A model generated the notes under the pieces. It had not been told where the DNA came from and did not search any database. It saw only the letters and a program-made list of their open reading frames with translations. Positions 48,401 through 60,400 of a stretch of 64,000 nt of DNA are shown piece after piece (positions within the stretch are counted from its first letter, which is position 1; every line of letters begins with the position of its first letter). Location of the stretch: positions 5,202,092 to 5,266,091 of the forward strand of contig JANVCC010000120.1 of NCBI GenBank assembly GCA_025345505.1, read 5' to 3'. The translations under genes were made by a program, and so were the position numbers. Source of the DNA: Todiramphus chloris collaris (taxonomy: Eukaryota; Chordata; Aves; Coraciiformes; Alcedinidae).

Positions 48401-51400
48401 GCCACTTGCACGACCCGGGACCGCGCTGGTCCCCAGCCCGCCGAGGAACGCGCTCTGCAGACGTTGATGGGACAAACGTCTGGAAAGAAACCACCCACTG
48501 CAGCCCTCCTCCAAAACAAGCACCACACAGCCCTGGGCCCGTGTGCCCAGCCCACCCCTCTCCCTGCCACCAACACCCCGTGCGATGACAGCGGCTCACG
48601 CGGGGGACGCGATGCTGTGAGCTGCCTCGTACCCCCCCCGAGGCCACGTGCCACTGGCAGCTTCCCCTCCCAGAAAGCAGGGCAGAACCCCCGCCAACCG
48701 TTCTTGGCACCAGTGAGAGCGCTGCCGACTCAGCTCCTGGCCTGAAAGGTTTGGGGGAGCAAAGAGGGTCACGAACAGGGGGCCAAAAAAAAGCTGACAT
48801 CCTCCTGCCGTGAACGGAGAGCATGCAAGCTCGCGGCAAGCGCCGGGGAGCGGCTCTGTTGGCTTCGGGTGAAGCAGGGAGGACCCAGAGAGAGTGGCAT
48901 TTGAATGGCAAGGTGACTGATGCTGTTTGGGGCCTTGCTCGCGCGCTGCCTCACCCCTCCTGGGATTTCATTCCTTTTTTTTGATTTTTTATTGAAGCAG
49001 ACAAGGAGGGCGCTGGAGGCACCAGGGCTCCGCGGGCCCCCGGACGGCCTGACCTGCTCTACAATAACATGGTTTCAGTTATTGTCATCTAGGGATTCTC
49101 CCTCCTCCCCCCTCCATCATCCAGCACAAAACCCTTGCTGGTGCAAAGGTTTCGAATAACCTCCCCAAAACGCCACGGCAGGAGCCCCAAATCCCACCTC
49201 TCCCCTCCCCTGCCCCAGCAAAGCCGTCGCTCGTCGGGGTCAGAGCCAGCAGATCCCCTCCCGATGCCCCCAGCCCACCCCAGCTCCTCCCCAACTGGGG
49301 CAAGGGTGGGGTTTCGTTGCTCCTGGGAGGCTTGGCAGCGGGTGCCAGGCGCGGGCAGGTCCCGGCTCGCCAGCATTCCTCCCCCGCCGTGCCCCACGGT
49401 CCCCAGCAGCCATGGGGGGAAGCGCAGCTGCGGGGGCCGCTGGCCCGGCATCCAGAGGGGGTGGGAGAGGAGCTGGGGGTCCAAGAGGCGTCTCCACGCG
49501 TCCTCCCCCTCGGCCCGGCTGCGTCTGCGCTGATTTGAAGGCGACGGCGCCCGATCGGATGGGTCAAGGTTGAGCATCGGGGTCAAGTTCTCCAGACTCA
49601 TGAGGAAATGCCTTCTGGCTGTTGAGTACAACTCAGGAGGAAGGCAGAGTGCCCTGCTCCTGCTCTCACTGATCCCAGCATGGTGGGGTTGGCAGGGAGC
49701 TCTGGAGCTGCTCTGGTGCCACCCACCTGCTCCATCCAGCAGGGGCACCCAGAGCAGGGGCCCAGCAGCGCAGGGTCCAGCCGGGGTGGGAATCTCTCCA
49801 GAGAAGGAGACTCCACAGCCTCTCTGGGCAGCCTGGCACAGCCTCCCACACCCTCACACCAAAGAAGTTTCTCTTCCTGCTCAGGTGGAACCTCCTGGGT
49901 TCCAGTTTGTACCCATTGCCCTTTGTCCTGTCACTGGGCACCACTGAGCAGAGTCTGTCCCCATCCTCTTGCCCCCAAGGGCCCTTCAGCTCTTGCTCAG
50001 CATTGCTCAGCTCCCCTCTCAGGCTGCTCTTCTCCAGCTGCACAGCCCCAGGGCTCTCAGCTGGGCACAGAGATGCTCCAGCCCCTCAGCATCCTCAGAG
50101 CCAGTCTCTGCTGGCACCTCTGACCCAAGGCTCTATTTTGTAGGAGAAATATGGCAGCGTTAGAGTTTGGCCAAAACCAACACGGTGAATCAAAGAGGGT
50201 CCCAGCTCGTAACTGCCAACACTAACCACCAGCCAGGCTTTGAAACCCAAGTTCAAAATCCACTGTATAAAAGAAAAACAAAACCCAGGCTGGAGCTCGC
50301 TCAGCCAGGAGGCCAAGCTACCCCAGCACAGATGTCTTCCCAAAAACCACCACAGAATTTGATTCCATCAGCTGATGGATGCTCTTCGACCAGCCAGGAC
50401 AAGCCCATGCCTTGGGCTTTCTGGCACCACGGCTCCAAATCAGCAAACCTCACCTCTGCTTCTCGAGCGTGCAAAGGAAGAGCAGGCACGTGCACTGAAG
50501 CAGAAGCTTTATCCCAAGTACAGCCTTAGTTTTGCCGCCTTGGGGCGGAAGGAAGGGTTGTATCTCGGGGTCTTCTAGCTCAGGGGTTGCTGATTTCAGA
50601 TGGATGTCAGGTTAGACAGTAGGAAGAATTTCTTCCCCAGGAGGGTGGTGAGGCACTGGCACAGGTTGCCCAGAGAGGTGGTGGAAGCCTCATCCTTGGA
50701 AGTTTTGAAGCCCAGGCTGGCTGGGGCTGTGAGCAACCTGCTCTAGTGGGAGGTGTCCCTGCCCATGGCAGGGGGGTTGGAACTGGGTGAGCTTTAAGGT
50801 CCCTTCCAGCCCTGACAATTCCATGATTCTATGATCCTGGAGAGCACACGATGGAGAAAACCCCTCCGCCTCTCGCCCCTACCTGGGGAATTCTGCTCTT
50901 TTGCTAAATTGAATCAACAGAGCTGTTATGTTTAGCAACACTTCAACTCATTCGATTCCAGTCATTAAAATTTAATATTAACGTAAGCTTTGAGAAACCT
51001 GAGCTGACAGCAGAGAGAGCAGAGGGGGGAGAAATGCCCTAGCCTGAAAGCTCCTATGAGGAGCTCTTCTTGTTGGTGGCTGTCGCTTGTCCCTCGTGCT
51101 GCAGAGCCACATGATGCTCGTGGAGACACAGCACAGAAAAATTCTTCCAACTTTTAGCAGCCTTTTATACAAAAAAGGGGCTTCTCAGAGAGGCAGCAAT
51201 AGTGTCACTTGGGTTAACTTGGTTTAACTTGGGTTAAACTCCTGCTGAAGACAAGGAGTTAAGGAGGAGGTTGCTTTGCTCTGGCAGCCTGACACAAGCT
51301 AACCCCAGGCTATTCCTCCTGCAGCAGAGCTGGATCTGAGGAGATCCATCAGGATGTCCATATAAGCACAGACTCCAAACCACAGAAATGCTTTTCAGCT

Positions 51401-54400
51401 GCACTTGATCTCACCATGAAACTAGGAGCTAAACTACATGACCCCTTAAAGCCTCTTCCAGATGTGTTGCTTACAATCCCCTAACAACATGGTGCTCCAA
51501 ACCAGTCCCTACCCAGTCTTTCCCCAGCCCTTGAAGGTCTGGTCCATCCTGCATCGCCATCCTGGCTTCCACTGGCCACGGGGGCTGGCGCGGGCTCAGC
51601 CCCTCGCCGTAGCCATCCCCACCCTCGCACCTTCTCCGGGAACAGAAACACCTCCTGAAAACAAAGCTTCCCCCCCTAGGCAAGAGCTGACATCTGCTTC
51701 CCAGCCTCCTGCCTCTGAGAACCCTGCCGGGAGGAGCAGGTCCAGTGGGAGAGGGCTCATCCCTCCCCCAGCCAGGATTAGTCCCTCGGTGGCCTGGGAA
51801 AGGGGCTCGGAGGGAGGAGAGGAAACGCACGGGTGGCAGTTCTCCAAGAGCTAAGGGTTTGTTGTAGGTTGTGGCCTTTCGGGGTAAGTTTGTGGAGTGT
51901 TTTCTGGCAGGAAAAGAAAAATAGACGGGAAGCTTCGAGTAGAAGGTGCTTCGGAAGTCATCTGTTCACGGCCTCCATCAGAGCCCTCAGCGTATCTCCT
52001 TTATTAAAACCTGGACACAATGAGTCCAGAAGTGCCCACCTTTGTCAGGGCTGCATTGGCAACTCGCCTGGAGCCCTGGGGCTGCGCCTAATTTGCATCT
52101 CATTTACACAGATGTTCATTAAAATTAATGCCTTAAGATAGACTATCTGCCTGCATTTGAGCCTTCGGGACGGCCAGAGTGCTCCCGGAGAGCCCTGGTC
52201 ACCTCATCCTCCTCCCCACGCTCGGCTGCGCTGTCCCCACACTGCCCTGGGGAGCACAGCCCGGCTGGGGAGCTGCCCCTGCTCCCCCCAGACACGCTGC
52301 ACATCTCACTTGCAATCCAGGGAAGTTGTGATATTGTCCTAGGTGCTGAGAAATAAAAGCCTGGTGCAACCAAGAGAAGCCCTCTCTGCCCTCCCATCTC
52401 CCACAGAGCCCACACCAGACTTCCCCACTCTCCATCCTGCCCTTGCCCGTGTGGGTCAGACGGTCCCTTGCCTGTATGCCAGGGTACCCTCCCACATGCA
52501 GATCAACACCAGGAGTCCATTTCCCCTTCAGGACACCCACAAGGCGAGGCTGTGCAAAGATCTGCTCTCCAAAGATCTGATCTCTCTGGTGGAGCGGGGC
52601 CAGAGGTGGCCATGGAGATGCTGGGAGGGCTGGAACCCCTCTGCTGGGAGGCCAGGCTGGGAGAGCTGGGGGGTTCAGCCTGGAGAAGGCTCCAGGGAGA
52701 CCACCTGGTGGCCTTTCAGTACAGACACATCACCTCTCCCAAAGCACCCTTGGCTCGTGCAGCCCAGGACCATCCTCAAGGTCTCCGAGACATAGACCAC
52801 TTCCGAGCGCTACGATGGGTTAAGCTGCTCCTGCCACGCCGTGTTCCATCATCATTTCTAATGAGAGCTGCTCAGCTGGGAGTAATTCCTTGCTCTGCAG
52901 GAAAGTTTCACTGGTTTCAAGGACTAGAAACTCCTTTTTGGGGTGTATTTGTTCCAAGTGACCATGTGATGTTTAAAGTTGAAGTTAAAGCCTTCCCATC
53001 AATATCTGTTCAGTGCAAAACTGCCCAGCCCAAGAGTTGACAGCAACACCATCAGCGGAGTTTGAGTTTGCCCTCAAAGAAACCCTTCCAAGATCTTTTA
53101 TTCATATTCAATATTCATATTCTGGGGTGTTTTTTTTGGATAGGCAACCCCTAAAACAGAAATACCTTGTCCTGGTGAAGGTTTCACAGAGCTATTAAGT
53201 GGTGGAACGGGATCAATTAGCCATGAGATGAAAAGTAAATGGCTGTAAAAACGCCTCCCCCTCCCACCCCCCATTAGCACCAGGAAACGAGCAGCCAGAT
53301 GTAAATCAGCCCAATCATCAGCCACTGAGCACATCAGTAATAGAAGTTTCACAGCAAGAGGATTTCTAAGCAGTATTAATATAATTAATGTAGTGTAACA
53401 GCAGGACCCAGCACCGTAATACTGTCTAAAATATACCAAACACACTCCAGCTCTCCCCTCTGTCAGCACTTCACGGGAGGTTTGATGGTCTCCATTGGCT
53501 TTTTGCTGGAAACATCAACAGCCCACAGCAAACCTCTGCCGTGGTTTTATTCCCTGCGCGCATCCCTTGCTCCAAAGTTTATCTGTGGCTTTATTTGTAC
53601 CCAAGGACCCCAGAAATGCATGTAATACGTGACCCAGATGAAGTGACCAAGGAGCAGGAATGGCAGGCCAGGTAGAGAAACGTGCGGGATGATCTGATCC
53701 GGACCAGACTCTCAGCTGATGCCAACTTACAGTTCAGAGGGCCTCAAAACCACCCCTCCTTCCCCCACAACCTACGTGCCAACCAACTCTACGAGCCCAC
53801 GCACGCCAACAGAACACATCAGAAGGAGAGCAGGGAAAAGTTTTTTCTTCTTCCCAATCACAAAATCTTTCTGCACCTTTTCATCACAGACTATTAAGTC
53901 CAGCAGATGTTCTTACATTCTCCAGAGCAAGGACATTTTACTCCGCTGACAATTACAGCAACAAACAAAGAAGCCGCGAGAGCTTCGAGACCAGAAGTCC
54001 TACACAAAAGACCACAGCACTAGACTTCAAACACCAAATACCACTTCAGAAACGCTGGAGCAGAAAGACTTACCTTGAAGTCTGCCAGCTGCTGGTTGAT
54101 GGTTTCCACCTCTGTTCCCACCACCCACTGCAGCGCCTCGTTCTCCTCCGCCGCCGTCGTCAGCTGGGTCAGCTCCTTCAGCCTGCTGTAGAAGTCCTCG
54201 ACACGAGACAGGGTCGTCTCGACCTGCTCCCGACGGTTCCTGCCTCTCTCTGTCAGTTTGCTGCACTGCTTACTCAGCGTCTCCAGCTCACGCTTCAGCC
54301 CCACTAAATCGGGGCTCCCTTCGTCCTCCAGCATCTTCTTACACTCGCTTTCGGAAGCTTCGATGTCAGACTTCAGCCCGTGGAGTTTGCCCAGGAACGC

Positions 54401-57400
54401 ACGAATGTCCTCCGCTTGGGACTGAAGGCTGTCCGAGTCTCTCCCGATGGGGCCCATGCTGTCCAGCTCATCATCCAGATCCGCCAGCTGGGAGAACATC
54501 TCCCTGACCCGACTGCTGAACTGCCCGATCCCTTCCAGCTTGTTCTCCATGACCACACAGCAGTCGTTCACTTTCTGCTTCACAGCTTTGAAGTCCTGCT
54601 GAGCCACCTCAGCTTGGCCTAAGAGCTGGGAGCAGTCGGACCCATCCGGGGCATCTTCTACTAGACCTTGAGTGAAGTTTTTCAGATAGTCCACTTGTGG
54701 CTCCAGGGCCTGCAGCACCTCTTGCTGTGCCCTGAGCTTCTCCAAGTTCTTGGTGCTGCAGGCTTGCGGCCCTAGGGCGTCATAGATCTCCAGCTGGTGC
54801 TTCGCCCCTTCCAGCTTCTTCTCAATGTTCTTGAAGCTCTCTTGAAATTCCTTGAGCCTCTGTGACATTTCTTCAATGGAGCCAGTCTTGGCTTGCAGCT
54901 CCTCTGTGATGGCATCCATCTTCTGATTGATGCCAGCCTTCTCATCCCGGATGTCATCCTCATCGGTCTGGGAAGCATCGATCAGGATGTCGGCAGCACT
55001 GTTGAGCATCTCCAGCAAGGAGCGTCGCTTCTCCACGTCACTCAGCAGAGCCTTTGATCTCAGAAGAGTCGCCTCCAGCTGCACTGGATCCAGCGTTACC
55101 TCCAGCTCTGACATCTTTGCCTTACAGTCCTCCACCCAAGGCAGGAGGTCCTCTGTGTGCCGTTGGTACTTCTGAGCTTTCTGCAAACAGTCCTTCAGCT
55201 TCGAGTGCCTATCGCCAGCCTGCTTGCTGAGCTCCTCCCAGTGCGTTTTGAGGCTGACCAACTGGTTTTGCAGAGTGGTCTTCTCCTCCCCAGGCTGGAC
55301 AGAAAGCAGCAAAGATTCTCCCTCGGCTACAATCATCTCATAGGAGCCACTGTGTTGGTTGAGGCTCTTCTGGAACTCTTCCTGTTCGTGAATCTGGCTC
55401 TGCAGCCTCTCCAGTTTAGCAGAAATGGGTTGGCTCTGGGCTTGCTGGCACAGTTTGTCATCGAGCCAGGTCCTGAGTTCATCAAACATGTGCTGGAACT
55501 GCTGGGAACTCGCGAGCGCAGTCTGCAGTCGGTTCATCCGGTCGGCTGGAATGGAAAGAAGATCAGAATGCGACAATTAAGCTGAAATCAAATAAGCAAA
55601 GTGCAATTATTTCAAATCATCTCAGATGCCCCAACTGTTTTGATTAACGGGAAGGAGTTTTCCATTGCATCACGAGCCGTTTTGCTCACTGATTCATAAA
55701 GTTCTGAAGTCGTAACGAGCAACGATGATGCAGCGGTCTCAGTTCTCCTGACCACTCTCTAAATGCAACCTCTCTGAAACCAGAAGAGGCATCCCAAGAC
55801 TAGAAGGTGGCCACTGAATCTTCTCCATGCCCCGTTTGGAATTTAGGAGCCATGTTTCCCAAGCACAGCACATGTCACACTGCTGCATGGCAGGCAGGCT
55901 TGAAGAGCCACCTCAGTGGAACTGAACATCTCTGCTCGCTCTCCAGTCTCAGCTATGGCCAGAGTGTGACCTCTCCTGTGCTCAGTCACACATAAACCAC
56001 CCATGAAGCACCCCAGAAAGTGCTAAACGGTGCTTCCCCCATTCTTCTTCGAAACCCAGTGATGGGAGAACCCTTTGGCAAAAAGCAGGGGTGGAGTTTG
56101 ACACCCCAGCAATCTCTTCACTAAGTTCTCTGCTCTGTCTCACCTGCCAGGTCTTCCAGCCCTTTGAGAGGAAGAGCCACCGTCTCCAGACGTTTCCTTA
56201 GCTCGTCTTTGAGATACTGCTCCCCAATCAGGATGGAGAGGTCATCACAGAGGGTCTGAGCCTCTGCGATCTCCTCTTCCAGCTGCTCCAGGTCCGAGCG
56301 GATCTCACTGGTTTCCTCCAGCTGCTGTTTGACGGCATCAGGCTGCGTGCTGATGGCAGACTGGCTGCTCAGGCGCTGCCCAACTGCCTTCACCTTCTCA
56401 GAGAGGCCCTGGAGGAGCTCCTGGTACTGGGTGCTCTTTACAATGGCTTGGTCAATTTGGCTGGAGCGGGAGTTGAGGCGTTCTGTCAGGTCGGACCATT
56501 TCTGGTTAACCCCTTGGAGTTCTTCCCGCACCTGGTTAGTGGATGGAGAAACATCTCCAGGGCCAGTCAGGATGCTCTGAGCTGCCTGGTTGAGCTGCTC
56601 ATGCTGTTGTCTGCGAGCTTCAAATTCCTTCAGCATAAACTGGAACAGAAATAACATAAAAATGTTTGCATAAAACTGACAGCTCCAAGTACACACAGTC
56701 AAAACAAACCAGACCTCCAGGGGCTTTACGCAGCCCACGGAATCAGTAGAACAATCCCTGGGGTGGGACAGCAACTGGGCTGGGCAGACCACGATTTACT
56801 GTGACCTTGCAGCTTAAAAGGCTGGGAGGGGTCTACAGCTCCAGGACTTTGCTCTCACTCTTATTTGTCCTGCTGCTGTGCAATGTAACACAAAGCAGTC
56901 AGATGGGGAGGAAATCTAAATTGTGTTGACTGAGACATCTTATTTTCTGGTGTGGCCAGTTATGGCCATGTTAGGATTTGGAAGCAAGAGGTATGGAAAG
57001 GGCAGGCAGAGGGGCAGCGGCAGTGAGTCCTGCAGAGCATCAGTGCAGGTCTTGTTTAGAGCAATTTCACCCTGAAGAGGGGCCAAGTGATTCATTGATG
57101 AGTCAAAGCAGTGTGGGGAAGGGAGCTCGAGCTGCACCCGGTTCAGGTTATTCATGGTAGTTTGTGCTCAGTGGGGTTTGGAGGACTTGGAAGAGGAGTC
57201 ATGAGGTGTCCCCACGCCCACCGCATGGCAGAGCGCTTACAAGCCAACTCTGAGTGCAATCTTCCATTGAATGATAGAGTCCTTCTGGTTGGAAGAGACC
57301 TCTAAGATCATCAAGGCCCGCTGTTAAGCCAGTACTGCCAGGTCACCGCTAAACCACATCCCTCAGCACCCCATCTCCAAAGCTTTTCAACCCTTCCAGG

Positions 57401-60400
57401 GATGGGGACTCCACCACTTTCCTTCCCAGACCTTCCACCTCACATACTGGATGAGCCACCCTCCCTCCTTGCCCCAAACTCTCCGTGGAGATGCCTACAC
57501 AGCTCCCAGCTCACCTGGACCTGCTGCTTCTGTGCGTTCAGCATGTTGGGGTCAATGGAGAGGGGTCCCAGCACACTCATCATCAGCTCCTTCTCCATGA
57601 GCCAAGGGCGGAGCTGGGCCTCAGCAGCCTGGAAGGTGGCCAGTTGGTTCACAGACTCCTCCAGCTTCTGCTGCCGCTCAGCCGTCGCCTGGCTGGCTCT
57701 TTCCCACCTGCAATCTGAAGCACCGGCTGCGTTGATGGTGGTTGTGCCCTTGGCCAGCCCAATCCCTCCATCGTGAAGGTTTTGGGGTTTTTTTCACCCT
57801 CCCCGTGGTTTCCCCAGTGCAAAACCTCCTCAGCTTTCCAATAAAACTAGCGTGGCTCTAGTCACTCTCCAGCTAAAAAGCCGCTGCCCGTTTCTAATGG
57901 CTACGTGGTCGTGAAGCTCGCTGAGAACCTTGCAAGCAGGCTTTCTGCGCTCTAGTCACTACTGCCACGAGCTGCTCTGACCTTGGGTGAGCCATCTCAC
58001 ATCCCTGGCTCGATAACTGAGGATACTCTCATGTGTATCAGTCCTCACACAGCACACTCAGACCTCCTGGACAGAGAACTCCATAAACACGTTCCTGCTA
58101 TTTCAAAGAAGAGAATCTCTGGGCTTCTTTTTAAACACACAGGCTTGTTTAGTCAACATTTAATTACCTACGAGAGCCTTCCTAATGTCTAGAATTCTAT
58201 ATCAAGCAGTGAAGCTTTTAATCAAAATAATCAACCCATGTTGCTAATGCTTTTTTTTTTTCCCTTTCTTTCTTTCCTTTTTTTTTTTTTAAAAAAAAAG
58301 AAGTAATTTAACAAAGCAAGTCTTCAAAAGACACATCCATCATAGAGATCTCATTAATCCTGACAGCGTTCAGCTCAGGAACACCTTGTACACCAGACAG
58401 CTCGAAGGGAAGTTCACTGTTTACTGAATTTTAATTGGAAGCGACTCGGCTCTGCTGTGACTTTGGAATCGCCCTGCAATCCTGAACCGCTCCTAAAAAC
58501 GGCACGGTTCAAGACAGAAGCCTCGCTAAGGGCTTCAGGCACTTACTCAGATCTTCCTGCATCTTCTTCCAGTTTGCTGCTTCTGGAGAATCTGGGTATT
58601 TCTCCAGCAAGCCAGAAAGTGCTTCCTTGACCTTCTGGATCTTCCCTGAATTCTGTTCCAACTCAGCCAGAAATGCCTGCAAAATAATCATTTGAACTTC
58701 TTCAGAGGGAGGGCAAAAGAATGAAATCACCGAGGAGGAACGAAGCAGCAGCTACAAGCTGGAGCTGGACAGTTTCTTTCTTTTACTCTTTAATGAAATC
58801 ATTTTATTAGCAATATCATGAGCTAACCTGGCTCCAAGAGCAGGGAAAGGCTGGGAGCTGCTTTCCAGGAGAAGCTGGAGTGACCCAGCATCACGGGCTA
58901 CAGATAAGCTCCTTTCCCCTGAGCCAAACGCCTGAAAGCAACAGGGCTAAAAGCCAAGAGGTTGAGCAGAGACCATGGGCTCCTGCTCCAGGGACCTGCC
59001 TGGGATCCCGGCTGGGGAAAGCCCTTTAACCCAGGGCGGATCCTCCTGCTGATCCCTCTAGTCCTGCTGCCATAGAGCACATCTCCCAAGCCCTTTGGGA
59101 GGAGTCACCCAGATGCCCCTTTGGTTTGTTTTAAGAAGTTACCTTGTTGTGCTCAGCCTGGGCTCTCATCGTCTCCGTCTTGGTGGGTGAGGAGGAGGCG
59201 TCCAGCTCCGACAGCGTTCGTTCCTTCGACTCCAGCCACCTGAGCATCGAGCTGGCCTCCTCTTGCACTTCTTCCATCTTCTCCAGCATAGCCGAGAGCT
59301 GCTGCCGCCGTTCCCGCAGCGCCGCGCCAAGGCCCTGGTACCGCTGGCTCACGTCCGACACATCGCACTGGATCTCGGTCAGATCTGTTGCCAAAGAGCA
59401 GCCTGAGCTGAGGACCATCTTCACCTGGACTATCAGGTCCCCATCGAGCCCCGGGGCGGCCGGGGCCGACCAAGCGTGAGGAGCGAGAGGCCGCGTTGCC
59501 GTCTGTCCGTCCATCCACCCATCCATCCATCCACGACGGCAGCTCGGTCGCGCCTCTTGTGCCGGAGGGGCCCTTCCAGCCTCCCCGTGTACGCGCCTTG
59601 ACAGTTTGCAAACGAAGCAAACGCTGCTTCGGTGAGGATGCTGCAAGCTGAGCCCCCCCCCCTCCCCCGTGTCACTGCTAATACAGCGTTAAATAACTCG
59701 GCACCAAAATACGACACCGTTTTTATGCCCCTGTTATCTCGCCGGAGGGGTGAGCCAACAGCAGGTAACGGGCAGCAATTAAAATCGCTCTTCAAACTGA
59801 AGGCTTGGACGCCGTTATGATCCCTCAGAACCAATATGTTTAACTGCTGGCCTTAAAACGACCTCCCATTTATCAGCTTTTAACAGCCCCTGACGGGGTG
59901 GCGGGGTGCTGGCAGTACCCAGAGCTGCCCCTCCCCATCCTCCAGCCTGCCCTACACCCTCCATCGCTGCCCCTCCCCGTCCTTCAGCCTGCCCTACACC
60001 CTCCATCGCTGTCCCTCCCCATCCTTCAGCCTGCCCTACACCCTCCATCGCCGCCCCTCCCCATCCTTCAGCCTGCCCTACACCCTCCATCGCCGCCTGC
60101 CCGGCCCGGGGCTCCGTCGGCGAACGCCCAAGGCTCATCTCACTGGTGACGGCTGCGGATGGTGGCACACGGGGGGGTTGTGTTCTCACGGATGGAAACG
60201 CACAAGACAAAAAACCAGAGAGGCGGAGGGCGAAGCGGCCCCGGCGCGGTGACGGCGAGCTCACCTTTGCACGTGTGGTATCCGTTCACGCTGCCTAGCG
60301 ACCCTCCCGGCGCGGGCAGCGCGGCACCTGAGCAGAGGGGACGGGGACAGACAGAGGGACAAGACAGACGCGTTAGGAATGCGAACAGCAAGCGATGGAG

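Larger units (their letters stand above)
43061..54073 (-). other. Intron w8/w9 upstream of the alternative promoter, 11 kb
   Basis: The largest gene-free stretch. It holds CR1 copies at 49675-50115, 50600-50836 and 52590-52722, an A-run at 47475-47502, and AT-rich blocks near 50890-51010, 52070-52140 and 53290-53400 that resemble non-coding conserved elements in base composition. I see no coding exon on either strand. Confidence 0.7.
55546..57514 (-). other. Introns w7/w8 and w6/w7
   Basis: Introns of 598 and 875 bases flank w7. The second carries the CR1 fragment at 57270-57430. Confidence 0.7.
57715..60264 (-). other. Introns w5/w6, w4/w5 and w3/w4
   Basis: Introns of 832, 466 and 880 bases. 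The first has T- and A-runs at 58248-58300, perhaps an old poly(A)-type insertion that I cannot classify. The last has a (CCAT)n run and the 42-bp tandem repeat. Confidence 0.6.

Noticed and set aside
51420..51480. Possible CR1 tail ('ccttaaagcctcttccag')
   Set aside because: Too short and without the octamer tail to call.
58248..58300. T-run and A-run as a processed retrocopy tail
   Set aside because: No adjoining coding or repeat sequence and no target-site duplication seen.
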